Below the pieces are notes generated by a model. That model made no database searches. It had not been told where the DNA came from and saw nothing but the letters and a program-made list of their open reading frames with translations. Positions 1 through 10,796 of a DNA stretch of 64,000 bases are shown piece after piece. Origin of the DNA: Caballeronia temeraria (GTDB lineage: Bacteria; Pseudomonadota; Gammaproteobacteria; Burkholderiales; Burkholderiaceae); NCBI RefSeq assembly GCF_001544795.2, contig NZ_FCOI02000005.1, positions 128,402-192,401 of the forward strand, given 5' to 3'. The translations under genes and the position numbers were made by a program. Numbering within the stretch: position 1 is the stretch's first letter; each line of letters opens with the position of its first letter.

Positions 1-47
1 CGAGGAAGCGTCGCGGCGCTTCGAAACGAGCGCCGCGCGCGAGAAAC

Positions 48-944
48 CTACTTCCTGATGAAGCGCAGCGCGAGCCGCGCGAGCTTCGGCACGGTGACCG
101 GACGCAGCAGGCGCGCGTCATAACCGCCCATGCGGCGATCGTTTTCGGTGAGACACAGCTCGATCAGCGAGCGGACCGATACATCGCCCGCAACGGAATC
201 GCCGACATTCGCCGGAAAGTTCGCATCCTGCGCCGCACCTGACGTGTCGAAGCCGCGCGCGAGCGAAATGCGGTCGCGAATCAGCGAGAACCAGACGCTC
301 GCGGTCTTCGCGAGGAACCACGGCTTGCGGTACCACGGCAGACTGTGCCGATACCACGCGACCCAGTTTGCGAAGAACAGAATGTGCCGCGCCTCTTCCT
401 GAATGACCGGCTCGAAAGTCTCGACGAGTTCTTCAGGGAAATATCCCGATTGGCGCGCCGCCTCGAACAACCCGAACGCGAAGAAACTGTCGATGCATTC
501 GCTGTAGCCCGTCAGCATCCACGCGCGCAGGGCGTCGTCGGGCGCGGGATACGGCGGCTCGGGCGCGAGCTCGATGCCATACGCCTCGACCAGCTTCGAG
601 AGCACGAGCTTGTGCCGCGCTTCCTCGCCGCCGTTCATGCGCAGGGCTTCGCGCAATTGCGGATCGTCGACGGTGCCCGCGTAGGTCGCCACGCGAATCG
701 ACGCACGGCCTTCCGTCTGCACGGCGATATCCCAGATAGGCAGCGAGGTCACGCGCTTCAACGCGGCCGGGTCGAGCTTCGGCCAGTCGATGACGGCCGG
801 CTTGTACGGATTGTGCGTCGTCAGGAGCATCTCGCAGAACATGCGCTTGTGCAGGTCCGAACCGATCGGAATTTTCCCCGTCGACCGGTACGTCCAGTTG
901 CGCATCGCATGATCTGCATCCACCGGGTTGAGCGTGTCGGACAT
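48..944 (-). CDS. Ferritin-like diiron-carboxylate protein
   Basis: 298-residue soluble protein with the pattern of a ferritin-like four-helix diiron fold. Two EExxH motifs are visible: EEARH at residues 107-111 and EEARH at 183-187, with a further acidic residue (E149) in a helix between them; these would ligate two irons. The reaction is not evident; relatives include diiron oxygenases and hydroxylases as well as uncharacterised proteins. The start is the ATG at 944 (MSDTLN); the reading frame stays open far upstream, but that part overlaps the MFS permease antisense and has no protein-like composition. The nearest upstream gene (MFS, same strand) ends 87 nt before it, so co-transcription is possible. 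Only a weak Shine-Dalgarno is seen. The fold call is solid, the substrate unknown. Confidence 0.75.
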   Translation of the reverse strand: MSDTLNPVDADHAMRNWTYRSTGKIPIGSDLHKRMFCEMLLTTHNPYKPAVIDWPKLDPAALKRVTSLPIWDIAVQTEGRASIRVATYAGTVDDPQLREALRMNGGEEARHKLVLSKLVEAYGIELAPEPPYPAPDDALRAWMLTGYSECIDSFFAFGLFEAARQSGYFPEELVETFEPVIQEEARHILFFANWVAWYRHSLPWYRKPWFLAKTASVWFSLIRDRISLARGFDTSGAAQDANFPANVGDSVAGDVSVRSLIELCLTENDRRMGGYDARLLRPVTVPKLARLALRFIRK

Positions 945-1030
945 ATTCGAATATTCGCCGCCGATTAGGTAGGTCCTGCGGATTCTGGCATACGAAACGC
1001 TGACTCGCAGCATCGCGCGCTTATTTTCGC

Positions 1031-2443
1031 TCAATGCGAGATTTTCTCCAGCGCGAGATCCCGCGTTCGCGGACCCATGAGACCGATCGCGGCCATCACG
1101 ACCAGCATCGCCGATGCGATGAACACGAACACGCCCGTCGTCCCGAAGCCCTTCAGCACGCCCGCGATGATGAACGACGTGAAAATCGCCGAGAAGCGGC
1201 TCCACGAATACACGAAACCGACGGCGCGCGCGCGGATGCTCGTCGGAAACAGTTCTGCCTGATAGGCGTGATAGCTGTAGGACATGATGTTCGCGGAGAG
1301 CGTGAGGCCGACGCCCATCGCGATGAGAAACGCCGCGTCGCCCGACTGGCTGAACGCGAGCCCGCAGACGATGTTGAGCGCCGCCATCGCGACGATGGCC
1401 GTCTTGCGCTCGATCCTGTCGGCGATGGCGAGCCCGATCATCGGTCCGATGGGCGCCGCGATCGCGATGATGCTCGAATACATCAGGCTCGACGTCACTG
1501 TGATGCCCTGCTTCACGAGCAGCGTCGGCACCCAGTTCGCGAAGCCGTAGAAACCGACGGTCTGGAACACGTTGAAGATGATCATCATCGTGGCGCGCTT
1601 GCCGTAGGGCGGCTTCCACATGTCGGCGAAAGCGCCGCGTGTGCCGGCGGTCTCGACGGCGGGCTCGGGCGGCGGAAGCGGCTTGCCATACTCGCGCGCG
1701 ACCTGTTCTTCGAGTGCGCGCATCACGCGATCGGCTTCGTCGAGCCGTCCTTTTTGCGCGAGCCAGCGCGGGCTTTCCGGTAACGTGCGGCGAATCCACC
1801 AGACGAAGAGCGCACCGTGCGCCCCGATGATGACGACCCAGCGCCAGCCGTCGATGCCGAGAGGCGCGCGCGGCACGAGCAGATACGCGAGAAACGCGAC
1901 CACGGGCACCGCCAGGAAGCCGACCGCCTGCTCGCACGCGAAGGCGCGGCCGCGAATGTGCTTTGGCGCCAGCTCGGAGATATACGTGCCGATGGTCACC
2001 AGTTCCACGCCGATGCCCACGCCCGCGACGAAACGCCAGATGTTGAGGCCGGTCGCCGTGTCCTGAAACGCCATGATGAGATTCGCGCCGGTGTACCACA
2101 GCAGCGAATACGTGAAGATCGCGCGCCGGCCGAAGCGATCGGCGAGAAATCCGCAGGCGATCGTGCCGATGAACAGCCCCGCGAACAGCGACGCGATGAA
2201 GCTCGCGACGCCCGTCATACCGAAGAGACCGGTGGTCGTCGGCGTCAGGATGCCGCTTTTGACGAGACCGGGCGCAACGTAGCCGGAATACAGCAGGTCG
2301 TACAGCTCGAAGAAGAAACCGAGGCTCAACAGGACGATGAGCGTCCAGACCGTTCGCGTGGCCGGAAGGCGATCGAGCCGCGCGGATATGCTGCCGGCGG
2401 TGACGGGAAGCGCTTGTGGGTGCGCGTTGCCGGGTGTTGCCAT
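1031..2443 (-). CDS. MFS transporter, sugar/aromatic-acid porter type
   Basis: 470-residue inner-membrane permease with about 12 hydrophobic helices. The loop motif GFLADRFGRRA between helices 2 and 3 is the MFS signature, and PESPRWLAQKGR after helix 6 is the metabolite:H+ symporter (sugar porter-like) signature. The ATG at 2443 (MATPGN) is chosen over an in-frame ATG 10 codons upstream because AGGAGA sits about 7 nt before it. The substrate is not readable; proteins of this subgroup import sugars, nicotinate-like or aromatic acids. The gene starts 113 nt downstream of the TetR gene on the same strand and may lie in its transcription unit, but TetR more obviously controls the divergent exporter. 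Confidence 0.85.
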   Translation of the reverse strand: MATPGNAHPQALPVTAGSISARLDRLPATRTVWTLIVLLSLGFFFELYDLLYSGYVAPGLVKSGILTPTTTGLFGMTGVASFIASLFAGLFIGTIACGFLADRFGRRAIFTYSLLWYTGANLIMAFQDTATGLNIWRFVAGVGIGVELVTIGTYISELAPKHIRGRAFACEQAVGFLAVPVVAFLAYLLVPRAPLGIDGWRWVVIIGAHGALFVWWIRRTLPESPRWLAQKGRLDEADRVMRALEEQVAREYGKPLPPPEPAVETAGTRGAFADMWKPPYGKRATMMIIFNVFQTVGFYGFANWVPTLLVKQGITVTSSLMYSSIIAIAAPIGPMIGLAIADRIERKTAIVAMAALNIVCGLAFSQSGDAAFLIAMGVGLTLSANIMSYSYHAYQAELFPTSIRARAVGFVYSWSRFSAIFTSFIIAGVLKGFGTTGVFVFIASAMLVVMAAIGLMGPRTRDLALEKISH

Positions 2444-2555
2444 CGGGTTGTCTCCTCTTGAGGCGGGTTGCACCGCGCGGCTCTCACTTCGGCGCGGGCG
2501 AACGAGGGACAGATTTTAACCGGGTGGGTAATTCTGTCGATCACCCCCGCGCGCC

Positions 2556-4886
<2,331 letters not shown>

Positions 4887-4907
4887 AAAACGAGGAGATG
4901 CTCTAAC

Positions 4908-4928
4908 GCCCCGGCTATCGGGGCTTTT
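4908..4928 (+). terminator. Intrinsic terminator after the DHA2 exporter
   Basis: GCCCCG (4908-4913), 5-nt loop, CGGGGC (4919-4924), then TTTT. It lies 22 nt past the exporter stop codon. Confidence 0.8.
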
Positions 4929-5080
4929 ACTAGCTCCCGAACTATTTTGGCTTGGTAACCTTCTGCCGATTCTGAGCGGACACGATCCGCGGGATATCAT
5001 GCTCCGGCGCCCAACGACGCGCCGGACGTCCGGCTACGAGACCTGCCGGGCTGAACCGACCACCTTCTGGAGTTAAAACA

Positions 5081-5875
5081 GTGAAGAAACTGCTCGCGGC
5101 ACTGACGATGTCCCTCCTCGCCGCCACGTCGCTCACCGCCGTCACGCCGGCGCTTGCGAAGGACTATTCGACGATCCGTTTCGGCGTCGACGCAAGCTAT
5201 CCCCCGTTCGAATCGAAGGGTTCCGACGGCAAGCTGGTCGGTTTCGACATCGATCTCGGCAACGAGATCTGCGCCCGCCTGAAGGCGAAGTGCGTGTGGG
5301 TGGAAAACGACTTCGACGGCATGATCCCCGCGCTCAAGGCGAAGAAGTTCGACGGCGTGCTCTCGTCGATGTCCATGACGCCGCAACGCGCCGAACAGAT
5401 CGCTTTCTCGAGCAAGCTCTTCAACACGCCGACGCGCCTCGTCGCGAAAAAGGGCAGCAACATCCTGCCGACGGCTGACAGCCTGAAGGGCAAGAACGTG
5501 GGCGTCGAGCAAGGCACCATCCAGGAAACCTACGCCAAGACGTACTGGGCGCCGAAGGGCGTCACGGTCACGCCGTACCAGAACCAGGATCAGGTCTATG
5601 CCGATCTGACCTCGGGCCGTCTGGATGCAGCGCTGCAAGACGCGGTGCAGGCCGAAATCGGCTTCCTGAAGACGCCGCGCGGCGCGGGCTATGACTTCGC
5701 GGGTCAGAACATCGACGATCCGAAGACGCTCGGCAACGGCGCGGGCATCGGTCTGCGCAAGGAAGACACGGATCTGAAGGCGAAGATCGACAAGGCGATC
5801 GCCGACATCATCAAGGACGGCACCTACAAGAAGATCGAGAAGAAGTATTTTGACTTCGACGTGTACGGCGGCTAA
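5081..5875 (+). CDS. Periplasmic amino-acid-binding protein of an ABC importer (ArgT/HisJ class)
   Basis: 264 residues: Sec signal peptide (MKKLLAALTMSLLAATSLTA, cleavage after PALA at about residue 26), then a family-3 solute-binding fold. DASYPPFESKGSDGKLVGFD is the family signature, and DFDGMIPALKAKKFDGVLSS is typical of lysine/arginine/ornithine/histidine binders. The start is a GTG at 5081 preceded by TGGAG at 8 nt, so no ATG should be sought. No permease or ATPase is adjacent; the gene stands alone between two terminators, so it must share a transporter encoded elsewhere or be an orphan receptor. Cationic amino acid specificity is inferred from similarity, not shown. Confidence 0.88.
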   Translation: MKKLLAALTMSLLAATSLTAVTPALAKDYSTIRFGVDASYPPFESKGSDGKLVGFDIDLGNEICARLKAKCVWVENDFDGMIPALKAKKFDGVLSSMSMTPQRAEQIAFSSKLFNTPTRLVAKKGSNILPTADSLKGKNVGVEQGTIQETYAKTYWAPKGVTVTPYQNQDQVYADLTSGRLDAALQDAVQAEIGFLKTPRGAGYDFAGQNIDDPKTLGNGAGIGLRKEDTDLKAKIDKAIADIIKDGTYKKIEKKYFDFDVYGG

Positions 5876-5905
5876 GCCGTTCGCGCCAGCCTCACCGGCT
5901 GACAA

Positions 5906-5946
5906 AACGGGCTCCGCGCCTCGAGCGCGGAGCCCGTTTGCTTTTC
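5906..5946 (+). terminator. Strong intrinsic terminator after the binding protein
   Basis: A perfect 15-bp stem (5906-5920 with 5926-5940) with a 5-nt loop, followed by GCTTTT. The A-run on the left arm also makes it potentially bidirectional. Confidence 0.9.
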
Positions 5947-6091
5947 GGACGCGCAGCGCAGAGGCATTCGGGTTGCCGCCGCGCCGATTTCGGCTAAGAT
6001 CGAACGTCCGGTAGGACGCGCGCGGACGGAGACACCGCGGCGCCCGGCACTTTCCAGAGGCAAGACCCGCGCATCCAGGCGCGCGACCACT

Positions 6092-7207
6092 ATGCAAACC
6101 AGAACTCACTCGCTCATCTCGCCGACGCTCGGCACCTCCCGCAACATCACGAGCTTTCACTACGGCCCCGGCGGCGGCCAGAAGATCTACATCCAGTCCT
6201 CGCTGCACGCGGACGAACTGCCCGGCATGCTCGTCGCGTGGCGTCTGCGCCGCCAGCTCGCCGAATTCGAAGCCGCGGGCAAGCTGCGCGGCGAAGTGGT
6301 GATCGTGCCGGTGCCGAACCCGATCGGCCTGTCGCAGCATCTGCACGGCACGCTGATGGGCCGCTTCGAAACCAACAGCGGCCACAACTTCAACCGCAAT
6401 TTCTACGATCTCGCCGCGCTGATCGCGCCGCGCATCGAGGCGCGCCTCGGCCAGGACGCCGACGCGAACAAGCTCGCCGTGCGCGCCGCGATGAAAGAAG
6501 CGCTCGGCGAGCAGACGCCGCACACCGAGCTCGAATCGCTGCGCCTCGCGCTGCAAAAGCTGTCCTTCGACGCCGATGTCGTGCTCGATCTGCATTGCGA
6601 TCTCGACGCCGCGCTGCATCTCTACACGAATCCGGACATCTGGGACGAAGTCGAGCCGCTCGCGCGCTATCTCGATGCGAAGGCGTCGCTGCTCGCGCTG
6701 AATTCGGTCGGCAATCCGTTCGACGAGATTCACAGCTTCTGCTGGTCGGATCTGCGCCAGCGTTACGGCGAGCGTTTCCCGATCGCGAACGGCGGCATTT
6801 CGGTGACGGTCGAGTTGCGCAGCCAGCACGACGTGTCCTACGAACTCGCGGACAAGGACGCGCAGGCGATCGTCAACTACCTGATCCATCGCGGCGTGAT
6901 CGATGCGCCCGTGCCGGAGCTGCCGCCGCTCGAACATCCTGCGACGCCGCTCGCGGGCGCCGAGCCGATCGTCGCGCCGGCGTCGGGCGTCCTCGTGTTC
7001 CGCGCGGAAGTGGGCGCGTTCATCGAAGCGGGTGCGCCGATCGCCGATATCGTCGATCCGCTCACCGATGTCGTCACCACGCTCAAATGCACGACCGCCG
7101 GCGTGATGTACGCGCGGCACATCACGCGCTTCGCGACGGCCGGGCTGGAAGTGGCGCGCATCGCGGGCGCGAAGGCTTATCGCACGGGATCGCTGCTGTC
7201 GGCGTAA
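6092..7207 (+). CDS. Succinylglutamate desuccinylase / aspartoacylase family zinc deacylase
   Basis: 371-residue cytoplasmic zinc hydrolase of the AstE/AspA group of the M14 superfamily. Zinc ligands are visible in SSLHADELPG (H and E separated by two residues) and a later histidine in VVLDLHCDLDAAL; GHNFNRNF carries the substrate-binding Asn/Arg residues typical of the family. The catalytic glutamate lies in SVTVELRSQHDVS. The C-terminal ~90 residues resemble a small beta (biotinyl-lipoyl-like) domain ending LEVARIAGAKAYR. It would remove an acyl group from an N-acyl amino acid; the exact substrate is not readable. No arginine-succinyltransferase genes are near. Start ATG at 6092. Confidence 0.85.
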   Translation: MQTRTHSLISPTLGTSRNITSFHYGPGGGQKIYIQSSLHADELPGMLVAWRLRRQLAEFEAAGKLRGEVVIVPVPNPIGLSQHLHGTLMGRFETNSGHNFNRNFYDLAALIAPRIEARLGQDADANKLAVRAAMKEALGEQTPHTELESLRLALQKLSFDADVVLDLHCDLDAALHLYTNPDIWDEVEPLARYLDAKASLLALNSVGNPFDEIHSFCWSDLRQRYGERFPIANGGISVTVELRSQHDVSYELADKDAQAIVNYLIHRGVIDAPVPELPPLEHPATPLAGAEPIVAPASGVLVFRAEVGAFIEAGAPIADIVDPLTDVVTTLKCTTAGVMYARHITRFATAGLEVARIAGAKAYRTGSLLSA

Positions 7208-7223
7208 GCGCTACGCGTGAAGG

Positions 7224-7592
7224 TCAGAACGGCGCGAGGCAGCACTGCGCCGCGACGATCTTCCACGCGCCGCCGATATCGCCCCACGTTCGCGTGTAGC
7301 GCAAGCTGCCCGCGAACGGGGCGCCCGCGAACGTCCCTGAAATCGCAACGCGTGTCACCGTGACGGCGAAGCTGCCGTACACCCGCACGCTCTGATCCTC
7401 CACGTCCAGCTTCTCGATGCGCTGCATGCCGTAGCGATGTCCATTGAGATCGTCGGCCTTCGTCCAGACCTTGCCGGTGGCATCGACGAAACTCAGGTCG
7501 TCGGCCAATAGCGTGTCCAGCGCGTCCACGTCCGACGCCAGCATCGCCTTCTTCAGGCGCTCCTCCAGTTCGCGGATTCGCTGCTCGTCCAT
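7224..7592 (-). CDS. NTF2-like / SnoaL-like nuclear transport factor 2 family protein
   Basis: 122-residue protein with the alpha+beta cone pattern of the NTF2/DUF4440 superfamily: an N-terminal helix (RIRELEERLKKAMLASDVDA), then LLADDLSFVDATGKVWTKAD and alternating strands ending in a conserved W (GGAWKIVAAQCC). Members are ketosteroid-isomerase-like enzymes or stress proteins; no catalytic residues identify a reaction. The ATG at 7592 (MDEQRI) is chosen because the open upstream frame reads into the porin promoter region and looks non-coding. It converges on the deacylase gene (16 nt between stops) and diverges from the porin gene. Confidence 0.75.
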   Translation of the reverse strand: MDEQRIRELEERLKKAMLASDVDALDTLLADDLSFVDATGKVWTKADDLNGHRYGMQRIEKLDVEDQSVRVYGSFAVTVTRVAISGTFAGAPFAGSLRYTRTWGDIGGAWKIVAAQCCLAPF

Positions 7593-7831
7593 GTTTTCGC
7601 TCGCGGTGACAGAACCGTGAGCATCGCATCGGACGTGGCGGATACACAAGCGCCGATATTTCGCCAGCCCTGTTGCTCCCGCGACACACCGCAAGGTGAT
7701 TGAAAGCACTGTCACATTTCTTTCTTTAGCGCCCGCTACATTTGCGCCCGTCGCTGCCACGCGCCGTCAGAGCGCGACGCACCGCAGACACCGTCAACAA
7801 CCACACCGCGAACCAACTCACGGAGCTTGTT

Positions 7832-9028
7832 TTGAAGAAGAATCTCTTGGCGACCGCCGCGCTCGCCACCTTCGCCGCCCTCGCCGCCACCTCCGCGCAA
7901 GCACAAAGCAGCGTCACCCTGTACGGCATCATCGACGCCGGTATCAGCTATGTGAACAACAGCACGCAGACCGCCACCCGCGCCGGCGACAAGCTGTTCA
8001 AGTACGACGACGGCGTCGCGCAAGGCAGCCGTTGGGGCCTGAAAGGTTCGGAAGACCTCGGCGGCGGCCTGAAGGCGATCTTCACGTTGGAGAACGGCTT
8101 CAACAGCGGCACCGGCACGCTCGGTCAAGGCGGCGCGATGTTCGGCCGTCAGGCATACGTCGGTATCGCGAAGAACGACGTCGGCTCGCTGACTTTCGGC
8201 CGTCAATACTCGTTCTCGACCGATTACCTCGGCAGCAACTATTCGATCGGCGGCCAAACGCTCGCGGGCAACTACGCGTACCACATGAACGACGTCGACC
8301 AGTTGACGTCGAGCCGCATCAACAACGCGGTCAAGTTCAGCAGCGCGAGCTTCTACGGCGTGACGTTCGGTGCGATGTACGGCTTCTCGAACCAGGCAGG
8401 CGCGTTCGCTGGCACGCCGAACACGACCGCCGGCACGACGACGACGGCAGGTTCCTCGCGCGCATACAGCTTCGGCCTGAACTACAAGGCAGGTCCGTTC
8501 GGCCTCGGCGCGGCGTACACCGACATCCGCTATCCGGCAGCGGCATCGCCCGCATTCAGCACGGCCGTCGCGAACATCCAGACGATGGGCACCGCGAACG
8601 CCGGCAAGGATCTGCGCACGTTCGGCGTCGGCGCGAACTACGCGTTCGGCTCGGCGACCGTGTTCGGCCTTTGGACCAACACGCTGTTCGAGCCGATCAA
8701 CGGCGCGAGCTCCAAGCTCAACGCGTTCGATATCGGTGGCAAGTACGCGTTCACGTCGGCGCTGTCGGCTGGCCTCGGCTACTCGTACCTGAACATGACG
8801 GGCAACTCGAGCGGCCACTGGAACCAGATCGACGCGAGCGTCGACTACGCGCTCTCGAAGCGCACCGACGTGTACGCGCTCGGCATCTACCAGAAGGCAT
8901 CGGGCTCGAATCGCGGCGTCGAGAATCAGGCTTCGATCGGCTCGTCGTCGTCGAGCTACTTCGGCACCTCGGGCCTCGGCGAAAACGACCAGCTCGCGTT
9001 CCGCGTCGGCATCCGCCACAAGTTCTGA
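7832..9028 (+). CDS. Outer-membrane general porin (Burkholderia OmpC-like, porin_4 family)
   Basis: 398-residue trimeric beta-barrel porin. The signal peptide MKKNLLATAALATFAALAA ends in SAQA, followed by QSSVTLYGIIDAGISYVNN, the canonical mature N terminus of beta-proteobacterial porins. PKGSEDLGGG-type and FGRQAYVG motifs of the first strands are present, and the chain ends with FRVGIRHKF, whose C-terminal Phe is the BAM recognition signal. The start is a TTG at 7832 with CGGAG 6 nt before it; an ATG 90 nt upstream lacks a ribosome site and would place 30 non-signal residues in front. A dedicated terminator follows. It would allow passive diffusion of small hydrophilic solutes. Confidence 0.93.
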   Translation: MKKNLLATAALATFAALAATSAQAQSSVTLYGIIDAGISYVNNSTQTATRAGDKLFKYDDGVAQGSRWGLKGSEDLGGGLKAIFTLENGFNSGTGTLGQGGAMFGRQAYVGIAKNDVGSLTFGRQYSFSTDYLGSNYSIGGQTLAGNYAYHMNDVDQLTSSRINNAVKFSSASFYGVTFGAMYGFSNQAGAFAGTPNTTAGTTTTAGSSRAYSFGLNYKAGPFGLGAAYTDIRYPAAASPAFSTAVANIQTMGTANAGKDLRTFGVGANYAFGSATVFGLWTNTLFEPINGASSKLNAFDIGGKYAFTSALSAGLGYSYLNMTGNSSGHWNQIDASVDYALSKRTDVYALGIYQKASGSNRGVENQASIGSSSSSYFGTSGLGENDQLAFRVGIRHKF

Positions 9029-9052
9029 GCTTCGCGTCCGAACTGAAATGAC

Positions 9053-9083
9053 ATCGGGCCGCGTCGAGCGGCCCGATTTTTTT
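9053..9083 (+). terminator. Intrinsic terminator of the porin gene
   Basis: A 10-bp perfect stem (9053-9062 with 9068-9077), 5-nt loop and a run of seven T. It sits between the convergent porin and aspD stops. Confidence 0.9.
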
Positions 9084-9097
9084 GCGTCGCGCGTTGC

Positions 9098-10747
9098 CTA
9101 TTTCGCCTTGTCGGCCTTCTTGCCGGCGGCCTTGTTATAGCGCTCGATGTACCCGTCCATCAGCTTGCGGATCGCGCGGCCGATCTGCGTGTAGTCGCTT
9201 TCGTTCAGATTCGCGAGCGACACGCGCCCCGACGGATGCTGCGTGCCGAAGCCGCGCCCCGGCAACAGCACCACGCGCGCGTCCTTCGCGAGCCTGAACA
9301 GAAGCTCGGAAGGCTCGGTGTTCTTGATGATCCAGTCCACCGCTTCCCGGCCGTGCCTGCGCTCGCCGAGATATTCGATGTCGAGGATCGTATAGTAATC
9401 GACCTGGTTGACGTCCTCTTTTTCGGGCGCGATGCCGATCTCGCGATACAGCGCCTGCTTGCGGCTGCGGATCAGGCGCTTGAGCGCGTTCTTGTACGCG
9501 TCGGGCGTGTCCATCAGCGAGAAGAGCGAGAACAGCACCATCTGCACCTGCTGCGGCGTCGAGAGGCCCGCCGTGTGATTCAGCGCGACGGTGCGGCTGT
9601 CCGCGACCAGACGATCGATAAACTTGAGCTTGTCGGGCTCCGTCGTGATCGATTCGTAACGCTCGTGGAGTTGCGCCCGCTTGTCTTTCGACAGCGCGGC
9701 GAGTTGCTTGTCGAGCACATTGTCGCGATGCGTCGCGATCGCGCCGAGCCGCCAGCCGGTCGCGCCGAAGTACTTCGAATACGAATAGACGAGGATCGTG
9801 TTCTTCGGACACAGCGCGAAGAGCGACACGAAATCGTCGGCGAAGGTGCCGTAGACATCGTCGGTGAGCAGAATCAGATCGGGCCGCTCCTTCACGATGC
9901 CCGCGATATATTCGAGGCTTTCGTCATCCATCTTCACCGAGGGCGGATTGCTCGGGTTCACGAGGAAGAACGCTTTGACCTTCGGATCGCGCAGCTTGTC
10001 GAGTTCGGCCTTCGAGTATTGCCAGCCTTTCGCGACATCTGCCTCCAGATTCACGACCTTCAGCTTGTAATCGTTCAGGCGCGGAATCTCGATATACGGC
10101 GTGAAGATCGGCGTGCCGAGCGCGATGGTATCGCCCGGTTCGATCAGGAAGTTCTCGCGCATCGTGTTGAAGATGTAGGTCATCGCGGCCGTGCCGCCTT
10201 CGACCGCGAAGACATCGAATTCGCCGACGAACGGATGCTTGCCGATCATCTCGCGTCGCAGATATTGCGCGACGATCTGCTCCGACAGCTTCAGCATGCG
10301 GTCTGGCACCGGATAGTTCGAGCCGAGAATGCCTTCGCACATCTCGTACAGAAAGTCGCCGGCGTTCAGGCCGAGCTGATCGCGCACATAGGACACCACG
10401 CCCGCGAGAAACGCGATGCCCGGCGTGCCCTTGTTTTCGCGCGCGAAAATCTCGAAGCGCTCTTCCAGCCCTTCGCGCTTCGGAAAACCGCCCACGCCCT
10501 CCGGCATGTACGCGAACGAGCGCTCCGACTCGCGCATCGCAAAGAGGCCGAGTTGCCAGAAGCCATGACGCGGAATCGTCGCGAGAAAATTCGGATTGCC
10601 GCGCCCCGCGTTGAGCATCGAGAGATTGGCCGGGCGTTCGACCGCCCCGCCGCCCGCCGCCTTGATGAGCTCGTCCTTCAGCTCGAACGGGCTGAGCGCC
10701 GCCATGCCGGCGCGGTCGCCGGAACCTGATTTATCGGACTTTGCCAT
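9098..10747 (-). CDS. aspD: Aspartate 4-decarboxylase (bifunctional aspartate aminotransferase/decarboxylase)
   Basis: 549-residue PLP enzyme of aminotransferase fold class I, longer than ordinary aspartate aminotransferases (~400 residues), as AspD is. The PLP-binding lysine is in VYSYSKYFGATGWRLG; FLVNPSNPPSVKMD and LLTDDVYGTFADDF are the cofactor-contacting stretches, and HPSGRVSLANLNESDY carries the substrate-carboxylate arginine. It converts L-aspartate to L-alanine and CO2, consuming a proton in the cytoplasm. It lies 49 nt downstream of the aspartate:alanine exchanger gene on the same strand, the pairing known from Tetragenococcus, though there aspD comes first. Start ATG at 10747; an AGGTGT-like site precedes it. 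The pairing makes the assignment firm. Confidence 0.93.
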   Translation of the reverse strand: MAKSDKSGSGDRAGMAALSPFELKDELIKAAGGGAVERPANLSMLNAGRGNPNFLATIPRHGFWQLGLFAMRESERSFAYMPEGVGGFPKREGLEERFEIFARENKGTPGIAFLAGVVSYVRDQLGLNAGDFLYEMCEGILGSNYPVPDRMLKLSEQIVAQYLRREMIGKHPFVGEFDVFAVEGGTAAMTYIFNTMRENFLIEPGDTIALGTPIFTPYIEIPRLNDYKLKVVNLEADVAKGWQYSKAELDKLRDPKVKAFFLVNPSNPPSVKMDDESLEYIAGIVKERPDLILLTDDVYGTFADDFVSLFALCPKNTILVYSYSKYFGATGWRLGAIATHRDNVLDKQLAALSKDKRAQLHERYESITTEPDKLKFIDRLVADSRTVALNHTAGLSTPQQVQMVLFSLFSLMDTPDAYKNALKRLIRSRKQALYREIGIAPEKEDVNQVDYYTILDIEYLGERRHGREAVDWIIKNTEPSELLFRLAKDARVVLLPGRGFGTQHPSGRVSLANLNESDYTQIGRAIRKLMDGYIERYNKAAGKKADKAK

Positions 10748-10796
10748 CCAACACCTCCGGAATTGATGATGGAAACGATGCGACAGCGGAACCGCG

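Noticed and set aside
4997..7120. 707-codon minus-strand open frame over the binding protein and deacylase genes
   Set aside because: Crosses a strong terminator and two well-supported genes; composition is that of an antisense shadow.
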